This document shows positions 7,605 through 16,242 of a DNA stretch of 64,000 nucleotides, piece by piece. Source of the stretch: Mycoplasmatota bacterium (lineage in GTDB: Bacteria > Bacillota_I > Bacilli_A > Haloplasmatales > Haloplasmataceae); the NCBI GenBank assembly GCA_018394295.1, contig CP074573.1, positions 310,001 through 374,000 of the forward strand. The letters are read 5' to 3'. The number at the start of each line of letters is the position of its first letter. Positions within the stretch are counted from its first letter, which is position 1. A program made the translations under genes and the position numbers. The notes under the pieces are model-generated. The model searched no databases and was not told the origin of the DNA. It saw only the letters and a list, made by a program, of their open reading frames with translations.

Positions 7605-8777
7605 TTGAATAGCTTTTATTACTATAATCCAACAAAACTTGTTTTTGGTACAGATTCTGTATCTAAAACAGTGGATAACTTTCAAAATTATAAAAAAATA
7701 GCATTGGTACACTATGGTGTAGATATTTTAAAAAAAGCAGGTCTATCAGGACTATACGATCAAGTTGTTGAATTATTAAAGAAAAACAATAAAGAATTTG
7801 TTGAAATATCTGGTGTTAAACCAAATCCAAGTATTGATCTTGTTCGTGAAGGGGTCAATATGTGTAAGGAACAAAATATTGACTTTATTCTTGCGATTGG
7901 TGGTGGAAGTGTTATTGACTCTGCAAAAGCAATCGCAGCAGGTGTTTTCTATGAAAATGATCCTTGGGATTTGTTCACACAAGATATTAATTTGGAAAAA
8001 GCTTTACCAATAGGTGTAATTCTTACAATTCCAGCAACAGGAAGCGAAAGTAGTTCAGCAACAATTATAGATAACGAAGAAACACAACAAAAACTAGGAT
8101 TAGAAAGTGATCTATTAAGACCACAATTTGCGATATTAAATCCAGAACTAACCTTGACATTACCAAGTAGACATACTTTTGCTGGAATTGTTGATATCTT
8201 ATCTCATGTAATTGAAAGATATTTTACAAATACAACAAATGTACATTTAACTGATCACTTATGTGAAGGAGCTATGAAATCAGTTATTGATAATGCTTAT
8301 ATATTACTTGATGAACCTAATAATCTTGCAGCAAGATCTGAAATTATGGTAAGTGGAACGATTGCTCATTCAGGAATTCTTGGATTAGGAAGAGAAGAAG
8401 ATTGGGCAAGTCACCGTATTGGTCATGAATTAACTGCAATCTATGGAACTACTCATGGGGTGACTTTATCGATTATCATGCCTGCATGGATGAGATATGT
8501 GTACAAAAACAATATTATGCGTTTTGTTCGTTTTGCTCAAAAGGTATTTAATATAGAAAACACTACTTTAACAAATGAAGAAATTGCATTATTAGGAATT
8601 GAGAAATTTGAACAATTCTTAAAGGATGTTCATATGCCAACTACTTTAAAGGAAGAAAATATTCCTTATGATGAATTCAATAAAATGGCAGAAAAATGTT
8701 GCGGTTCAAATACAGTGGGTCGATTCACTAAACTATCACAAGAAGATGTGATAAAAATATTTGAACTTGCAAAATGA
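7605..8777 (+). CDS. Iron-containing (type III) alcohol dehydrogenase
   Basis: A 390-residue NAD(P)H-dependent alcohol dehydrogenase of the iron-containing family, of the butanol dehydrogenase-like kind. The dinucleotide loop AIGGGSVIDSAKAIA is near residue 100. Likely iron ligands are Asp197, His201 (DILSHVIE), His270 (HRIGHE) and His284 (TTHG). It starts at TTG 7605 behind GGAGAG. As last gene of the operon it could reduce the aldehyde released by the aldolase (acetaldehyde or methylthioacetaldehyde) to an alcohol and regenerate NAD+; this substrate assignment is inference. It is only distantly similar to the alcohol dehydrogenase at 58618-59769. Confidence 0.88.
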   Translation: MNSFYYYNPTKLVFGTDSVSKTVDNFQNYKKIALVHYGVDILKKAGLSGLYDQVVELLKKNNKEFVEISGVKPNPSIDLVREGVNMCKEQNIDFILAIGGGSVIDSAKAIAAGVFYENDPWDLFTQDINLEKALPIGVILTIPATGSESSSATIIDNEETQQKLGLESDLLRPQFAILNPELTLTLPSRHTFAGIVDILSHVIERYFTNTTNVHLTDHLCEGAMKSVIDNAYILLDEPNNLAARSEIMVSGTIAHSGILGLGREEDWASHRIGHELTAIYGTTHGVTLSIIMPAWMRYVYKNNIMRFVRFAQKVFNIENTTLTNEEIALLGIEKFEQFLKDVHMPTTLKEENIPYDEFNKMAEKCCGSNTVGRFTKLSQEDVIKIFELAK

Positions 8778-8822
8778 TGAAATAACCTTTCCCTATTCCT
8801 TTCTCTCTCTATATATATTTTA

Positions 8823-8857
8823 TTAAAATACCTACATTTATAGTGTAGGTATTTTAA
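8823..8857 (+). terminator. Terminator of the methylthioribose operon
   Basis: A perfect 14-bp stem (8823-8836 with 8844-8857) with a 7-base loop lies 45 bases after the alcohol dehydrogenase stop. The arms are A-rich and T-rich, so it could work on both strands. Confidence 0.8.
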
Positions 8858-8886
8858 TCATATAGTCATTGTAAAATTTTAAAAAA

Positions 8887-8930
8887 GACAAATTGATTGA
8901 AATAAAATCGATTTGTCCCTTTTAATTTTG
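8887..8930 (+). terminator. Second, backup terminator
   Basis: GACAAATTGATT (8887-8898) pairs with AATCGATTTGTC (8906-8917), one T-G pair, followed by CCTTTTAATTTTG. The same tail follows the hairpins at 15564 and 58533. Confidence 0.7.
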
Positions 8931-8983
8931 TTTATAATTAAATAATATTCCTAATGACATTTCCTTAAATATTATGTAAAAGA

Positions 8984-9013
8984 GTATAAATTTGACTGCT
9001 AATTAAGATAATA
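8984..9013 (+). promoter_or_regulatory. Possible forespore (sigma-G-like) promoter of the ger cluster
   Basis: AGTATA at 8984-8989, a 17-base gap and GATAATA at 9007-9013 loosely resemble the sigma-G pattern that drives ger operons in Bacillus. No good vegetative promoter is seen at the right distance. The call rests on weak matches in AT-rich DNA. Confidence 0.3.
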
Positions 9014-9031
9014 TATTAAGAGGTGGATTAT

Positions 9032-10624
9032 ATGTTTAGGACAATATTTAGGAAATTTAATTATCTAAGATTGAATTCTATAAATAACTCTTCTAATAAT
9101 GACGCCCCCAAAAAGGAAAATATTCCAAAATCTATAAAAGTGGTTAAAGAAAAATTAACTCAAACCTTTTCTGAATGTAGTGATTTTGTTATTCGAGAAC
9201 TTGATATAGGTGAAAAAAGGGATTTAAGAGTTATTTTAGCCTATATAGATGGTCTAGTAAGAAAAGAAATAGTAGATACAGAACTCTTAAAAACAATACT
9301 AATAGACTCAAGACTCACGAACTTAAATCAAGAATTTAATAAGGAAAGCACACTTGTAATTTTAAAAGAAAATCTATTGGCCATAAGTGGGATTAGTGAT
9401 ATTGATGATTTTAATGAAAGTATCCAAAGTATTCTTTCTGGAGATACGATTCTTTATATAGACGGAAATAAAAAAGCATTAAAAGCAGATACAAGAGCTT
9501 TTGAATCTAGAGGAGTAGAGGAGCCAGATACTGAATCAGTTGTTCGAGGACCTCGTGAAGGGTTTACTGAATCAATTAGGTTAAATTCAGCATTGATCCG
9601 TAGGAAAGTAAAAAACGTCAATCTTAAATTTGAAACAATGACATTGGGGAAACAGACCAATACTGATGTCATGATATGTTATATAAAAGGGATTGCTCAT
9701 GAAGATGTAATTGAAACAGTAAAAAGAAGATTAAAGAAGATTAATACTGATGCTATTCTTGAGTCAGGCTATATTGAAGAATTTATTGAAGATGCACCTT
9801 ACTCTATTTTTCCAACAGTTGGTAATACAGAAAAACCTGATGTAACTGCTGGAAAATTATTGGAAGGTAGGGTGGCCATTTTATGTGATGGAACCCCTTT
9901 TGTCCTCACAGTTCCCTACTTGTTTGTTGAAACAATACAAGCAAGTGAAGACTATTACTCACGATTTATTTTCTCATCTTTCTTAAGAATTATAAGAGTA
10001 TTAGCGTTGATATTATCAACATTAACTCCAGCAGTATATGTTGCTTTAATTTCTTTTCATCATGATATTATTCCTGAGAAATTGATGTTAACTATCGCTG
10101 CATCAAGAGAAGGTGTTCCTTTTTCTACCTTTGTTGAAGCACTATTAATGATTTTAGCATTTGAAATGTTAAGAGAAGCAGGTGTCAGAATGCCTAGACC
10201 AGTTGGTCAAGCAGTAAGTATAGTAGGTGCATTAGTACTAGGACAGCAAGCTGTTGAGGCAGGACTAGTAAGTAATTTGATGGTTATTGTAATTGCATTA
10301 ACTGCTATTACTAGTTTTATTGTTCCTCCTATGGGTGGTACAATTCCTTTCTTAAGATATGCTTTGCTAGGAGCAGCTAATATATTAGGATTTATGGGTC
10401 TTTTTCTAGTAGGTGAAGTTATTTTAATCTATTTATGTTCATTAAGATCCTTTGGTGTACCCTACATGGCTCCATTTTCACCATTATATGGGATGGACTT
10501 AAAAGATACATTTATAAGAGTACCTACTTGGGCGATGTTTAAAAGACCAAAATCTTTAACAGCAAATAAAAATGGAGATAATTCATATAGGATGAAAGTT
10601 AATATTAGAAAGAAGGAAGATTAA
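9032..10624 (+). CDS. GerA-family spore germination receptor subunit A
   Basis: A 530-residue germinant receptor A subunit. The N-terminal soluble half carries the family block RGVEEPDTESVVRGPREGF near residues 160-180. The C-terminal half has several membrane segments (about 310-470) with REGVPFSTFVEAL and REAGVRMPRPVGQAVSIVG, both typical of GerAA. In spores this subunit sits in the inner membrane with B and C subunits and senses nutrients such as amino acids or sugars. Start: ATG at 9032, because GAGGTGG lies five bases before it; the GTG at 9023 is part of that site. The ligand cannot be told from sequence. Confidence 0.93.
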   Translation: MFRTIFRKFNYLRLNSINNSSNNDAPKKENIPKSIKVVKEKLTQTFSECSDFVIRELDIGEKRDLRVILAYIDGLVRKEIVDTELLKTILIDSRLTNLNQEFNKESTLVILKENLLAISGISDIDDFNESIQSILSGDTILYIDGNKKALKADTRAFESRGVEEPDTESVVRGPREGFTESIRLNSALIRRKVKNVNLKFETMTLGKQTNTDVMICYIKGIAHEDVIETVKRRLKKINTDAILESGYIEEFIEDAPYSIFPTVGNTEKPDVTAGKLLEGRVAILCDGTPFVLTVPYLFVETIQASEDYYSRFIFSSFLRIIRVLALILSTLTPAVYVALISFHHDIIPEKLMLTIAASREGVPFSTFVEALLMILAFEMLREAGVRMPRPVGQAVSIVGALVLGQQAVEAGLVSNLMVIVIALTAITSFIVPPMGGTIPFLRYALLGAANILGFMGLFLVGEVILIYLCSLRSFGVPYMAPFSPLYGMDLKDTFIRVPTWAMFKRPKSLTANKNGDNSYRMKVNIRKKED

Positions 10625-10631
10625 TACGTTT

Positions 10632-11810
10632 ATGAAACATTGTATTAAAAGGTATCTATTATTACCAATTTTTTGTATGATTTTAATATGTCTAACGGGA
10701 TGTTGGGATAACAGAGATATAACAGAATTAAGTGTTGTTTCTGCAGTAGGTATTGATAAAACGGATGACGATCAAATTGAAGTGACGATTCAAATAATCA
10801 AAATTGGAACTGTGAAAGCAAAAGAACAAGGTAGTAGTGATGAGGCATATTGGTCTATTTCTAAAACAGGTAATACTATCTTTGAAGCACTAAGAAATAT
10901 ATTAACTACTGTAGATCGTAAACCATTTTATACTTATAATGAATTGATTGTTATTGGTGAAGATATCGCAAAAGAAGGGATAATGGAAGTACTTGATTTC
11001 TTTGAGAGGGACCATGAAAATAGACGACAGGCACTCGTTCTAATAGCTAAAGGATTATCAGCGAAAGAAGTATTAAATGCTAAAACTGAGTTATCAACAA
11101 TACCATCATTACATTTATTGGAAGTAATAAGAAACTCGCAAGCATCAACTAAAATAATTGAAGTCGAACTTTTTGATCTTTTAAGAGATGTTTGTCATCC
11201 AGGAAAAAATGCTGTTGTTGGTATTATTGAAAAAATAGATAATGAAAAAGAAGAGTTAAAAATAAAAAATTTAAGAGTTGCTGGTGGAGCAGTTTTTACG
11301 AAAGATAAATTACAAGCTTGGTTAAAACCAAAAGATACGATAGGTTATCTTATAATAACTAATGAATTGAAAAATGGTATTATCAATATACCGGATCCAA
11401 CTGATGAAAATAAATTAGTATCTGTTGAATTGAAACGGGTAAAAAACAAAATAGAGGTAAAATTTAAGGATAACAAACCAACATTTTTATTGGAAATCAA
11501 GGCAGCAGGAAACATAGGTGAACAGCAAAGTACTAGTGATTTAACAACAAAAGAAATGGTCAAAAAATTAGATAAAGAAATAGAAAAATTGATTGAGGAT
11601 GAATTAAAAAAAATAATAAAATTGGCACAAGAAGAGTTAGAAAATGATATTTTTGGTTTAGGTGCGATTGTCCATATGAAAAATTTAAATTATTGGAAGA
11701 AAGTTGAGAATGATTGGGATAGTGTATTTAGCGAAACACAAATTGAAATAAAGGTAGATGCAAAACTTAAAGCACCAGGAACAGTAAAGAAAGCTCTAGA
11801 ACCAAAATAA
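10632..11810 (+). CDS. Ger(x)C family germination lipoprotein (subunit C)
   Basis: A 392-residue lipoprotein. The signal peptide ends in LICLTGC, with Cys24 as the lipidation site, followed by WDNRDITELS, the classic start of mature GerAC. The segment around residues 70-130 (AYWSISKTGNTIFEALRNI, then HENRRQALV further on) also fits. The C subunit is anchored to the outer face of the spore inner membrane and is essential for receptor function in Bacillus. It follows gerA by 7 bases. The order A-C-B differs from the B. subtilis order A-B-C but is common in other spore formers. Confidence 0.92.
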   Translation: MKHCIKRYLLLPIFCMILICLTGCWDNRDITELSVVSAVGIDKTDDDQIEVTIQIIKIGTVKAKEQGSSDEAYWSISKTGNTIFEALRNILTTVDRKPFYTYNELIVIGEDIAKEGIMEVLDFFERDHENRRQALVLIAKGLSAKEVLNAKTELSTIPSLHLLEVIRNSQASTKIIEVELFDLLRDVCHPGKNAVVGIIEKIDNEKEELKIKNLRVAGGAVFTKDKLQAWLKPKDTIGYLIITNELKNGIINIPDPTDENKLVSVELKRVKNKIEVKFKDNKPTFLLEIKAAGNIGEQQSTSDLTTKEMVKKLDKEIEKLIEDELKKIIKLAQEELENDIFGLGAIVHMKNLNYWKKVENDWDSVFSETQIEIKVDAKLKAPGTVKKALEPK

Positions 11811-11824
11811 AGAGGTGAACAAAT

Positions 11825-12037
11825 ATGGTTGTTGCTCTTATTGGCGTATTTTTATTAGTGATTATTATTGATATATCGGGATTAATGAAAACAAATCAAC
11901 GACTGAAAACAATGATTGTTTATTTCACATTGTTAACTTTGGGATTTATTATTAGTTTATTACAGGTAATTGACAAAAAACCCGTAAGTCCATCAATAAT
12001 TATTGAGAAGATTGTAAAATATTTTATAGCAAGGTGA
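11825..12037 (+). CDS. Small two-helix membrane protein, GerD-subunit-like germination modulator
   Basis: A 70-residue protein with two hydrophobic helices (about residues 2-18 and 30-48) and a short basic tail (IIEKIVKYFIAR). It lies between gerC and gerB with 14- and 4-base gaps and has AGAGGTG before its ATG. Several Bacillus ger operons contain such small D genes (about 55-75 residues, two membrane segments) that tune receptor activity. Position, size and topology fit that class; the primary sequence alone is too short for a firm homology claim. A decayed second copy lies at 13187-13275, which supports its being an old part of the cluster. Confidence 0.6.
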   Translation: MVVALIGVFLLVIIIDISGLMKTNQRLKTMIVYFTLLTLGFIISLLQVIDKKPVSPSIIIEKIVKYFIAR

Positions 12038-12041
12038 TAGG

Positions 12042-13121
12042 ATGTTAGATAAAGTAAAGATATCTAGTACTCAACTATCTTTAGTAATCATCGGATTTAT
12101 ATTTAGTGAATCTATTATATCTAATCCTGCAATTGCTACAGGTTCGGATGCTTGGTTGGTTATTATACTTAGTTTAATTAGCGGAATTGTGTTGATTGCG
12201 ATCTATTCTTATATATCTATTCTGAACCCTGGGAAAACACTTATCGATATTTTGATAGATGTGTTTGGTAAGATAGGGGGTAACATTATAGCTGTGCTTT
12301 ATATATGGTATTTTATTCATCTTATGTCTTTAGTTTTAAGAAAATATTTGGATTTTATATCATCTACTATATATACTCAAACACCAATAGTTTTTGTAGC
12401 AATTATTTTAATGGTAATAACCGCTTATCGTGTAAAAAGTGGTATAGAAGTGATGGTAAGAGTTGCTGAAATTTGGACTCCAATCATGATTTTTATCGCA
12501 ATTCTCTTGTTTTTTGCATTAATCAGTAAGTATGATATCAATTATTTTTTTCCTTTTTTAGAAAATGGAATTAAGCCAGTCCTAATGGCCTCTTTTAACA
12601 TGATGGCTTTTCCTTATGGAGAATTGGTTGTGTTTTTAATGATTTTTCCTCATTTGAATAAACATAAGAATATCTTTAAGGTAGCTAGCATTTCCACCAT
12701 TTTTGCTGCCTTTCTAATGTTGTTAGTGACAGTAAGAATTATCATGGTTTTAGGACCTATCATGATGGGAAGAATTTCTTACCCTAACTTTATAAGCGCA
12801 AAGTTTGTGCCAGATATTCATATAGAGGTTTTTATAGCGATAAACGTTCTATTAGGAGGGGCAACGAAAGCTTGTATAATATTATATTCTATAGTTATGG
12901 GAATATCTCAACTTTTCAAACTTGATGATTATAAACCACTTGTCATGCCTAGTACAGTCATCGTGATTGCTATAACATTATGGTTGTTCGATAGTATGTA
13001 TGAACATCTAAGTTGGGGAAAAGAAATATATCCATACTATGCACTTCCTTTTCAAGTTATTATACCGATTTATATATTATTTATCATAATAATAAAAAAC
13101 AAAATGAAGTTATCAAAATAA
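12042..13121 (+). CDS. GerB-family germination receptor subunit B, paralogue 1
   Basis: A 359-residue integral membrane protein of the spore germination permease family (GerAB, related to amino acid transporters), with about 10 membrane helices. Typical segments are NPGKTLIDILIDVFGK near residue 65, AFPYGELVVFLMIFPHL around 190-206 and SYPNFISAKFVPDIHIEVF near 245. The B subunit is thought to bind the germinant. It starts at ATG 12042 behind AAGGTGATAGG, 4 bases after the small gene. It is the first of three tandem paralogues of equal length; differences in the middle helices could give different ligand preference (inference). Confidence 0.9.
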   Translation: MLDKVKISSTQLSLVIIGFIFSESIISNPAIATGSDAWLVIILSLISGIVLIAIYSYISILNPGKTLIDILIDVFGKIGGNIIAVLYIWYFIHLMSLVLRKYLDFISSTIYTQTPIVFVAIILMVITAYRVKSGIEVMVRVAEIWTPIMIFIAILLFFALISKYDINYFFPFLENGIKPVLMASFNMMAFPYGELVVFLMIFPHLNKHKNIFKVASISTIFAAFLMLLVTVRIIMVLGPIMMGRISYPNFISAKFVPDIHIEVFIAINVLLGGATKACIILYSIVMGISQLFKLDDYKPLVMPSTVIVIAITLWLFDSMYEHLSWGKEIYPYYALPFQVIIPIYILFIIIIKNKMKLSK

Positions 13122-13186
13122 CTTGATTCCATACTACTTTATATAAATATAAAGTATTTGGTTTAGTAAAGAAAATATTTATCTGT

Positions 13187-13275
13187 GGGATTTGTCGTTA
13201 GTTTATTACAGGTAATTGACAAATAACCTGTAAGTTCATCAGTAATTATTGAGAAGATGGTGAAATATTAATTAA
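13187..13275 (+). pseudogene. Decayed C-terminal copy of the small D-type germination gene
   Basis: This stretch aligns with the last 80-90 bases of the gene at 11825-12037: in frame it reads GFVVSLLQVIDK, stop (TAA at 13224-13226), PVSSSVIIEKMVKY, stop, against GFIISLLQVIDKKPVSPS in the intact gene. It sits directly before the second gerB, just as the intact copy precedes the first. The simplest reading is that a D-B pair was duplicated and the small gene then lost its start and gained a stop. Only a faint trace is left before the third gerB. Confidence 0.8.
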
Positions 13276-13287
13276 CAAGGTGATACT

Positions 13288-14367
13288 ATGTTAGATAAAG
13301 TTAAGATTTCAAGTTTTCAATTATCTGTATTAATCATTGGATTTACGCTTGGTTCATCCACTATTTTTAATCCTGCTTTCATGGCAGGATCAGATGCTTG
13401 GATGGTTATTGTTCTTAGTTTATTAAGTGGTATTGTCTTGATTGCTATATTTTCTTATATATCTATTCTTAACCCTGGAAAAACACTAATAGGTATTTTG
13501 ACGGATGTTTTTGGTAAGATAATAGGAAAATTTATAGCTGGTCTTTATATATGGTATTTTATTCATCTCTTATCGTTAGTTATAAGAAATTTTATGGAGT
13601 TTATCTCGGCTACAATCTACTACGAAACACCTATGCTTTTTATTTCATCTATTTTAGTATTAGTATGCGCTTATAAAATAAAAAAAGGTTTAGAGGTAAT
13701 GGCTAGAGTTGCTGAATTACTGATTCCAATTATTATAATGATAATTTTCTTGTTACTTATTACATTAATAAGTAAGTATGATGTTAGTTATTTCTTCCCT
13801 GTTTTAGACAAGGGGTTAAAACCAGTTCTAAAGGCGTCTTTTTTAATGATGACTTTTCCCTATGGAGAATTGGTAGCTTTTTTAATGATATTTCCCCATT
13901 TAAATAAACAAAAGAATGTCTTTAAAATAGCTAGTATTTCCGTCATTCTAGCGGGCTTATTATTACTAGTAGTAACCCTTAGAACCTTATTGGTTTTAGG
14001 ACCGATGATGGTAAGTAGGATTATCTATCCTAGTTTTATAAGTGTAAAGTTTGTTCCAGAAATTCATATAGAGGTTTTGTCAGCTATAAACCTACTAATA
14101 GGAGGTGCAACTAAAGGTTGTGTATTATTTTATTCTATTGTGATGGGAATAGCACAAATACTTAAACTTGATGATTATAAACCATTTGTTCTCCCTATTT
14201 CAACAATCTTAGTTGGTTTATCATTGTGGTTATATGAAAGTTTTTATGAACAACTGAGCTGGGCAGAAGAAATATATCCATTCTATGCACTTCCATTTCA
14301 AATCATTATACCTATATATGTATTGATTATTTCTTATAAAAGAAATAAAAAAAATCTTAATAATTGA
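13288..14367 (+). CDS. GerB-family germination receptor subunit B, paralogue 2
   Basis: A 359-residue GerAB-type permease-like protein, clearly a tandem duplicate of the gene at 12042: same length, same NPGKTLIGILTDVFGKI block and TFPYGELVAFLMIFPHLNKQ block. Divergence at protein level is considerable, so the duplication is not recent. AAGGTG at 13278-13283 precedes the ATG. The upstream 100 bases hold the remnant of a small D-type gene. It may combine with the single GerA and GerC to form an alternative receptor; B subunits swapping partners is known in Bacillus, but here it is inference. Confidence 0.9.
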   Translation: MLDKVKISSFQLSVLIIGFTLGSSTIFNPAFMAGSDAWMVIVLSLLSGIVLIAIFSYISILNPGKTLIGILTDVFGKIIGKFIAGLYIWYFIHLLSLVIRNFMEFISATIYYETPMLFISSILVLVCAYKIKKGLEVMARVAELLIPIIIMIIFLLLITLISKYDVSYFFPVLDKGLKPVLKASFLMMTFPYGELVAFLMIFPHLNKQKNVFKIASISVILAGLLLLVVTLRTLLVLGPMMVSRIIYPSFISVKFVPEIHIEVLSAINLLIGGATKGCVLFYSIVMGIAQILKLDDYKPFVLPISTILVGLSLWLYESFYEQLSWAEEIYPFYALPFQIIIPIYVLIISYKRNKKNLNN

Positions 14368-14455
14368 TGATTTTGGTTAATTTTTCTAATTAATAAATTT
14401 GTAAAAGAGAAATGAATTCAGAATTTGATAAAATATGTATAAACAAGGTGATATT

Positions 14456-15535
14456 ATGCTAGATAAAGTAAGAATTTCTAGTTTTCAATTAGCTTTATTA
14501 ATAATTGGATATATTCTTGGTTCAGCTACTATATTTAATCCTGCTTTTATTGTAGCTTCTGATTCTTGGATGGTTGTAATATTTAGTTCAATAAGCGGGA
14601 TTGTATTGATTGGTATCTATTGTTACATATCTATACTTAACCCTGGGAAAACACTAATAGATATTTTAATAAGTGTTTTTGGTAAGACATTGGGTACAGT
14701 AATTGGTTTTCTCTATATATGGTATTTTATCCATCTTTTTTCTTTAATTGGAGATTCATTTATTGATTTTAATGCAACTGCTGTTTATGTTGAAACCCCA
14801 GCTTTATTTTTCGCAGTTGTTTTTGGTTTAGTGACTATTTATAGAGTAAAAAAAGGTTTAGAAGTTATTGCTAGATTTAGTGAAATAGTAATTCCATTAA
14901 TGATTTCTTTTACTTTATTAATAGTTTTCGCATTAATAGGTGAATATGATGTTAATTATTTCTTTCCTGTTTTGGAAAATGGATTTAAACCAGTCCTAAA
15001 AGCTTCTTTTTTTATGATGACTTTTCCATTTGGAGAATTAGTTGTTTTTTTAATGATCTTTCCACATTTGAATAGACAAAAGAATATCTTTAAAATTTCT
15101 AGTGTTTCTGTTATTATTGCAAGTTTTCTATTACTTTTATTAACCATAAGTACCATAATGGTTATAGGACCAGCTATGATAGGTAGAATTACTTATCCAA
15201 GTTTTATTAGTGCAAAGTTTGTACCAGAAATTAATATAGAAGTGTTAACAAGTATTAATCTATTAATTGGCGGGGCTATCCAATTTTCCGTATTACTATA
15301 TGCTACATGTATGGGAATTTCACAAATTTTGAAACTAGACGATTATAAACCATTTATAATACCAGTAATTATAATTGCGTATGCTTTATCTTTTTGGTTA
15401 TTTGAAAACACTTTTGAACATACGGTTTGGTCAGAAAAGGTATTTCCATACTATTCACTTCCTTTTCAAGTCTTCATCCCCTTATATATATTGATTTTTT
15501 CCATTATAAAAAATAAGATGAAATCTTCTAATTAA
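14456..15535 (+). CDS. GerB-family germination receptor subunit B, paralogue 3
   Basis: Third GerAB-type paralogue, again 359 residues when started at ATG 14456, which has AAGGTG at 14445-14450 and gives the same N-terminus (MLDKVRISSFQL) as its sisters; an upstream ATG at 14435 would add seven residues and lies before the ribosome site. It keeps NPGKTLIDILISVFGK and TFPFGELVVFLMIFPHLNRQ. It ends the cluster, and a terminator follows 28 bases later. Three B genes with one A and one C gene is unusual and suggests broadened nutrient sensing (inference). Confidence 0.9.
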   Translation: MLDKVRISSFQLALLIIGYILGSATIFNPAFIVASDSWMVVIFSSISGIVLIGIYCYISILNPGKTLIDILISVFGKTLGTVIGFLYIWYFIHLFSLIGDSFIDFNATAVYVETPALFFAVVFGLVTIYRVKKGLEVIARFSEIVIPLMISFTLLIVFALIGEYDVNYFFPVLENGFKPVLKASFFMMTFPFGELVVFLMIFPHLNRQKNIFKISSVSVIIASFLLLLLTISTIMVIGPAMIGRITYPSFISAKFVPEINIEVLTSINLLIGGAIQFSVLLYATCMGISQILKLDDYKPFIIPVIIIAYALSFWLFENTFEHTVWSEKVFPYYSLPFQVFIPLYILIFSIIKNKMKSSN

Positions 15536-15563
15536 TTGTAAAAAGTTAGTAAAAAGGTTAATA

Positions 15564-15608
15564 AAAGGTACACTGTTTTTCAAAAAAGACAGTGTATCTT
15601 TTAATTTT
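15564..15608 (+). terminator. Terminator of the ger cluster
   Basis: A 13-bp stem (15564-15576 with 15589-15601, one G-T pair) with a 12-base loop, then CTTTTAATTTTGG. It ends transcription after the third gerB. Confidence 0.82.
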
Positions 15609-15747
15609 GGATTATAGAAATATATAGTGACAATTTGTTGAATAATAAGCAATCTAGTGGGGAGGGATTCTTGTTTTTTATATACAGATATTAAATTTTT
15701 CCTACTATAAACTCATGTAAATTTATTTAATTTTATAAAAAAAAGAT

Positions 15748-15776
15748 TTGACAACGCTTTCTTCAGTTGTTATAAT
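15748..15776 (+). promoter_or_regulatory. Perfect-consensus sigma-A promoter of the nucleoside operon
   Basis: TTGACA at 15748-15753, a 17-base spacer and TATAAT at 15771-15776. The match to consensus is exact, so the operon should be strongly transcribed unless repressed. Confidence 0.92.
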
Positions 15777-15805
15777 AGGCTTAAATTATATGATAAAACG
15801 TTTTA
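15749..15805 (+). promoter_or_regulatory. Operators for LacI-family proteins around the nucleoside promoter
   Basis: Two sites flank the start of transcription. TGACAACGCTTTCT (15749-15762) overlaps the -35 box and matches the catabolite (cre) consensus in 12 of 14 positions. TAAAACGTTTTA (15794-15805) is a perfect 12-base palindrome just downstream of the expected start. One could be read by CcpA and the other by the LacI-type protein encoded at 19699, at the end of this gene group; which binds which is inference. Confidence 0.6.
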
Positions 15806-15819
15806 CTAAGGAGTTTGCT

Positions 15820-16242
15820 ATGAAAATTGTAGAAAATACTTTAACTTCTCAAATATTTAGTGAACTGCGAAATACAGGTCCATTTATGCCTTATGAAGAA
15901 GAAGATATAATATATGCTTTAGAACATTCTTTGTTTAATGTGGTAATTTACGATGAGCAAAAAGCTGTTGGAATTGCCAGATTAATTGGAGATAATCGTT
16001 TGACTTTTATTATTAAAGACGTTGTGGTATTGCCTAGGTATCAAAAAATGGGCGTAGGTGATTTATTAATGAAACAACTGTTAAAATATATTGATGCTAA
16101 TGCTTGTGCTAATGCTTATATTGGTCTAATGAGTACCCCACATAAGGAAGGATTTTATGAAAAGTATGGTTTTATTCGAAGACCAAATGAAAAGTATGGT
16201 GCAGGTATGGTGATGTTTTATGAAGGAGGAAAAAATAAGTGA
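15820..16242 (+). CDS. GNAT-family N-acetyltransferase
   Basis: A 140-residue acetyltransferase of the GNAT fold. The acetyl-CoA-binding motif A is VLPRYQKMGVGDLLMKQL near residues 70-90, and FYEKYGF near residue 118 is the usual C-terminal motif. I start at ATG 15820 behind AAGGAG; longer readings begin inside the promoter at 15748-15776 and cannot be translated. It overlaps the ribokinase gene by 4 bases, so it is co-translated with it. The substrate is unknown; a link to nucleoside breakdown is suggested only by the operon. Confidence 0.85.
   Translation: MKIVENTLTSQIFSELRNTGPFMPYEEEDIIYALEHSLFNVVIYDEQKAVGIARLIGDNRLTFIIKDVVVLPRYQKMGVGDLLMKQLLKYIDANACANAYIGLMSTPHKEGFYEKYGFIRRPNEKYGAGMVMFYEGGKNK

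Noticed and set aside
15748-15819. Longer N-terminus for the acetyltransferase
   Set aside because: The extension would begin inside the -35 box of a perfect promoter; a proper ribosome site precedes ATG 15820.
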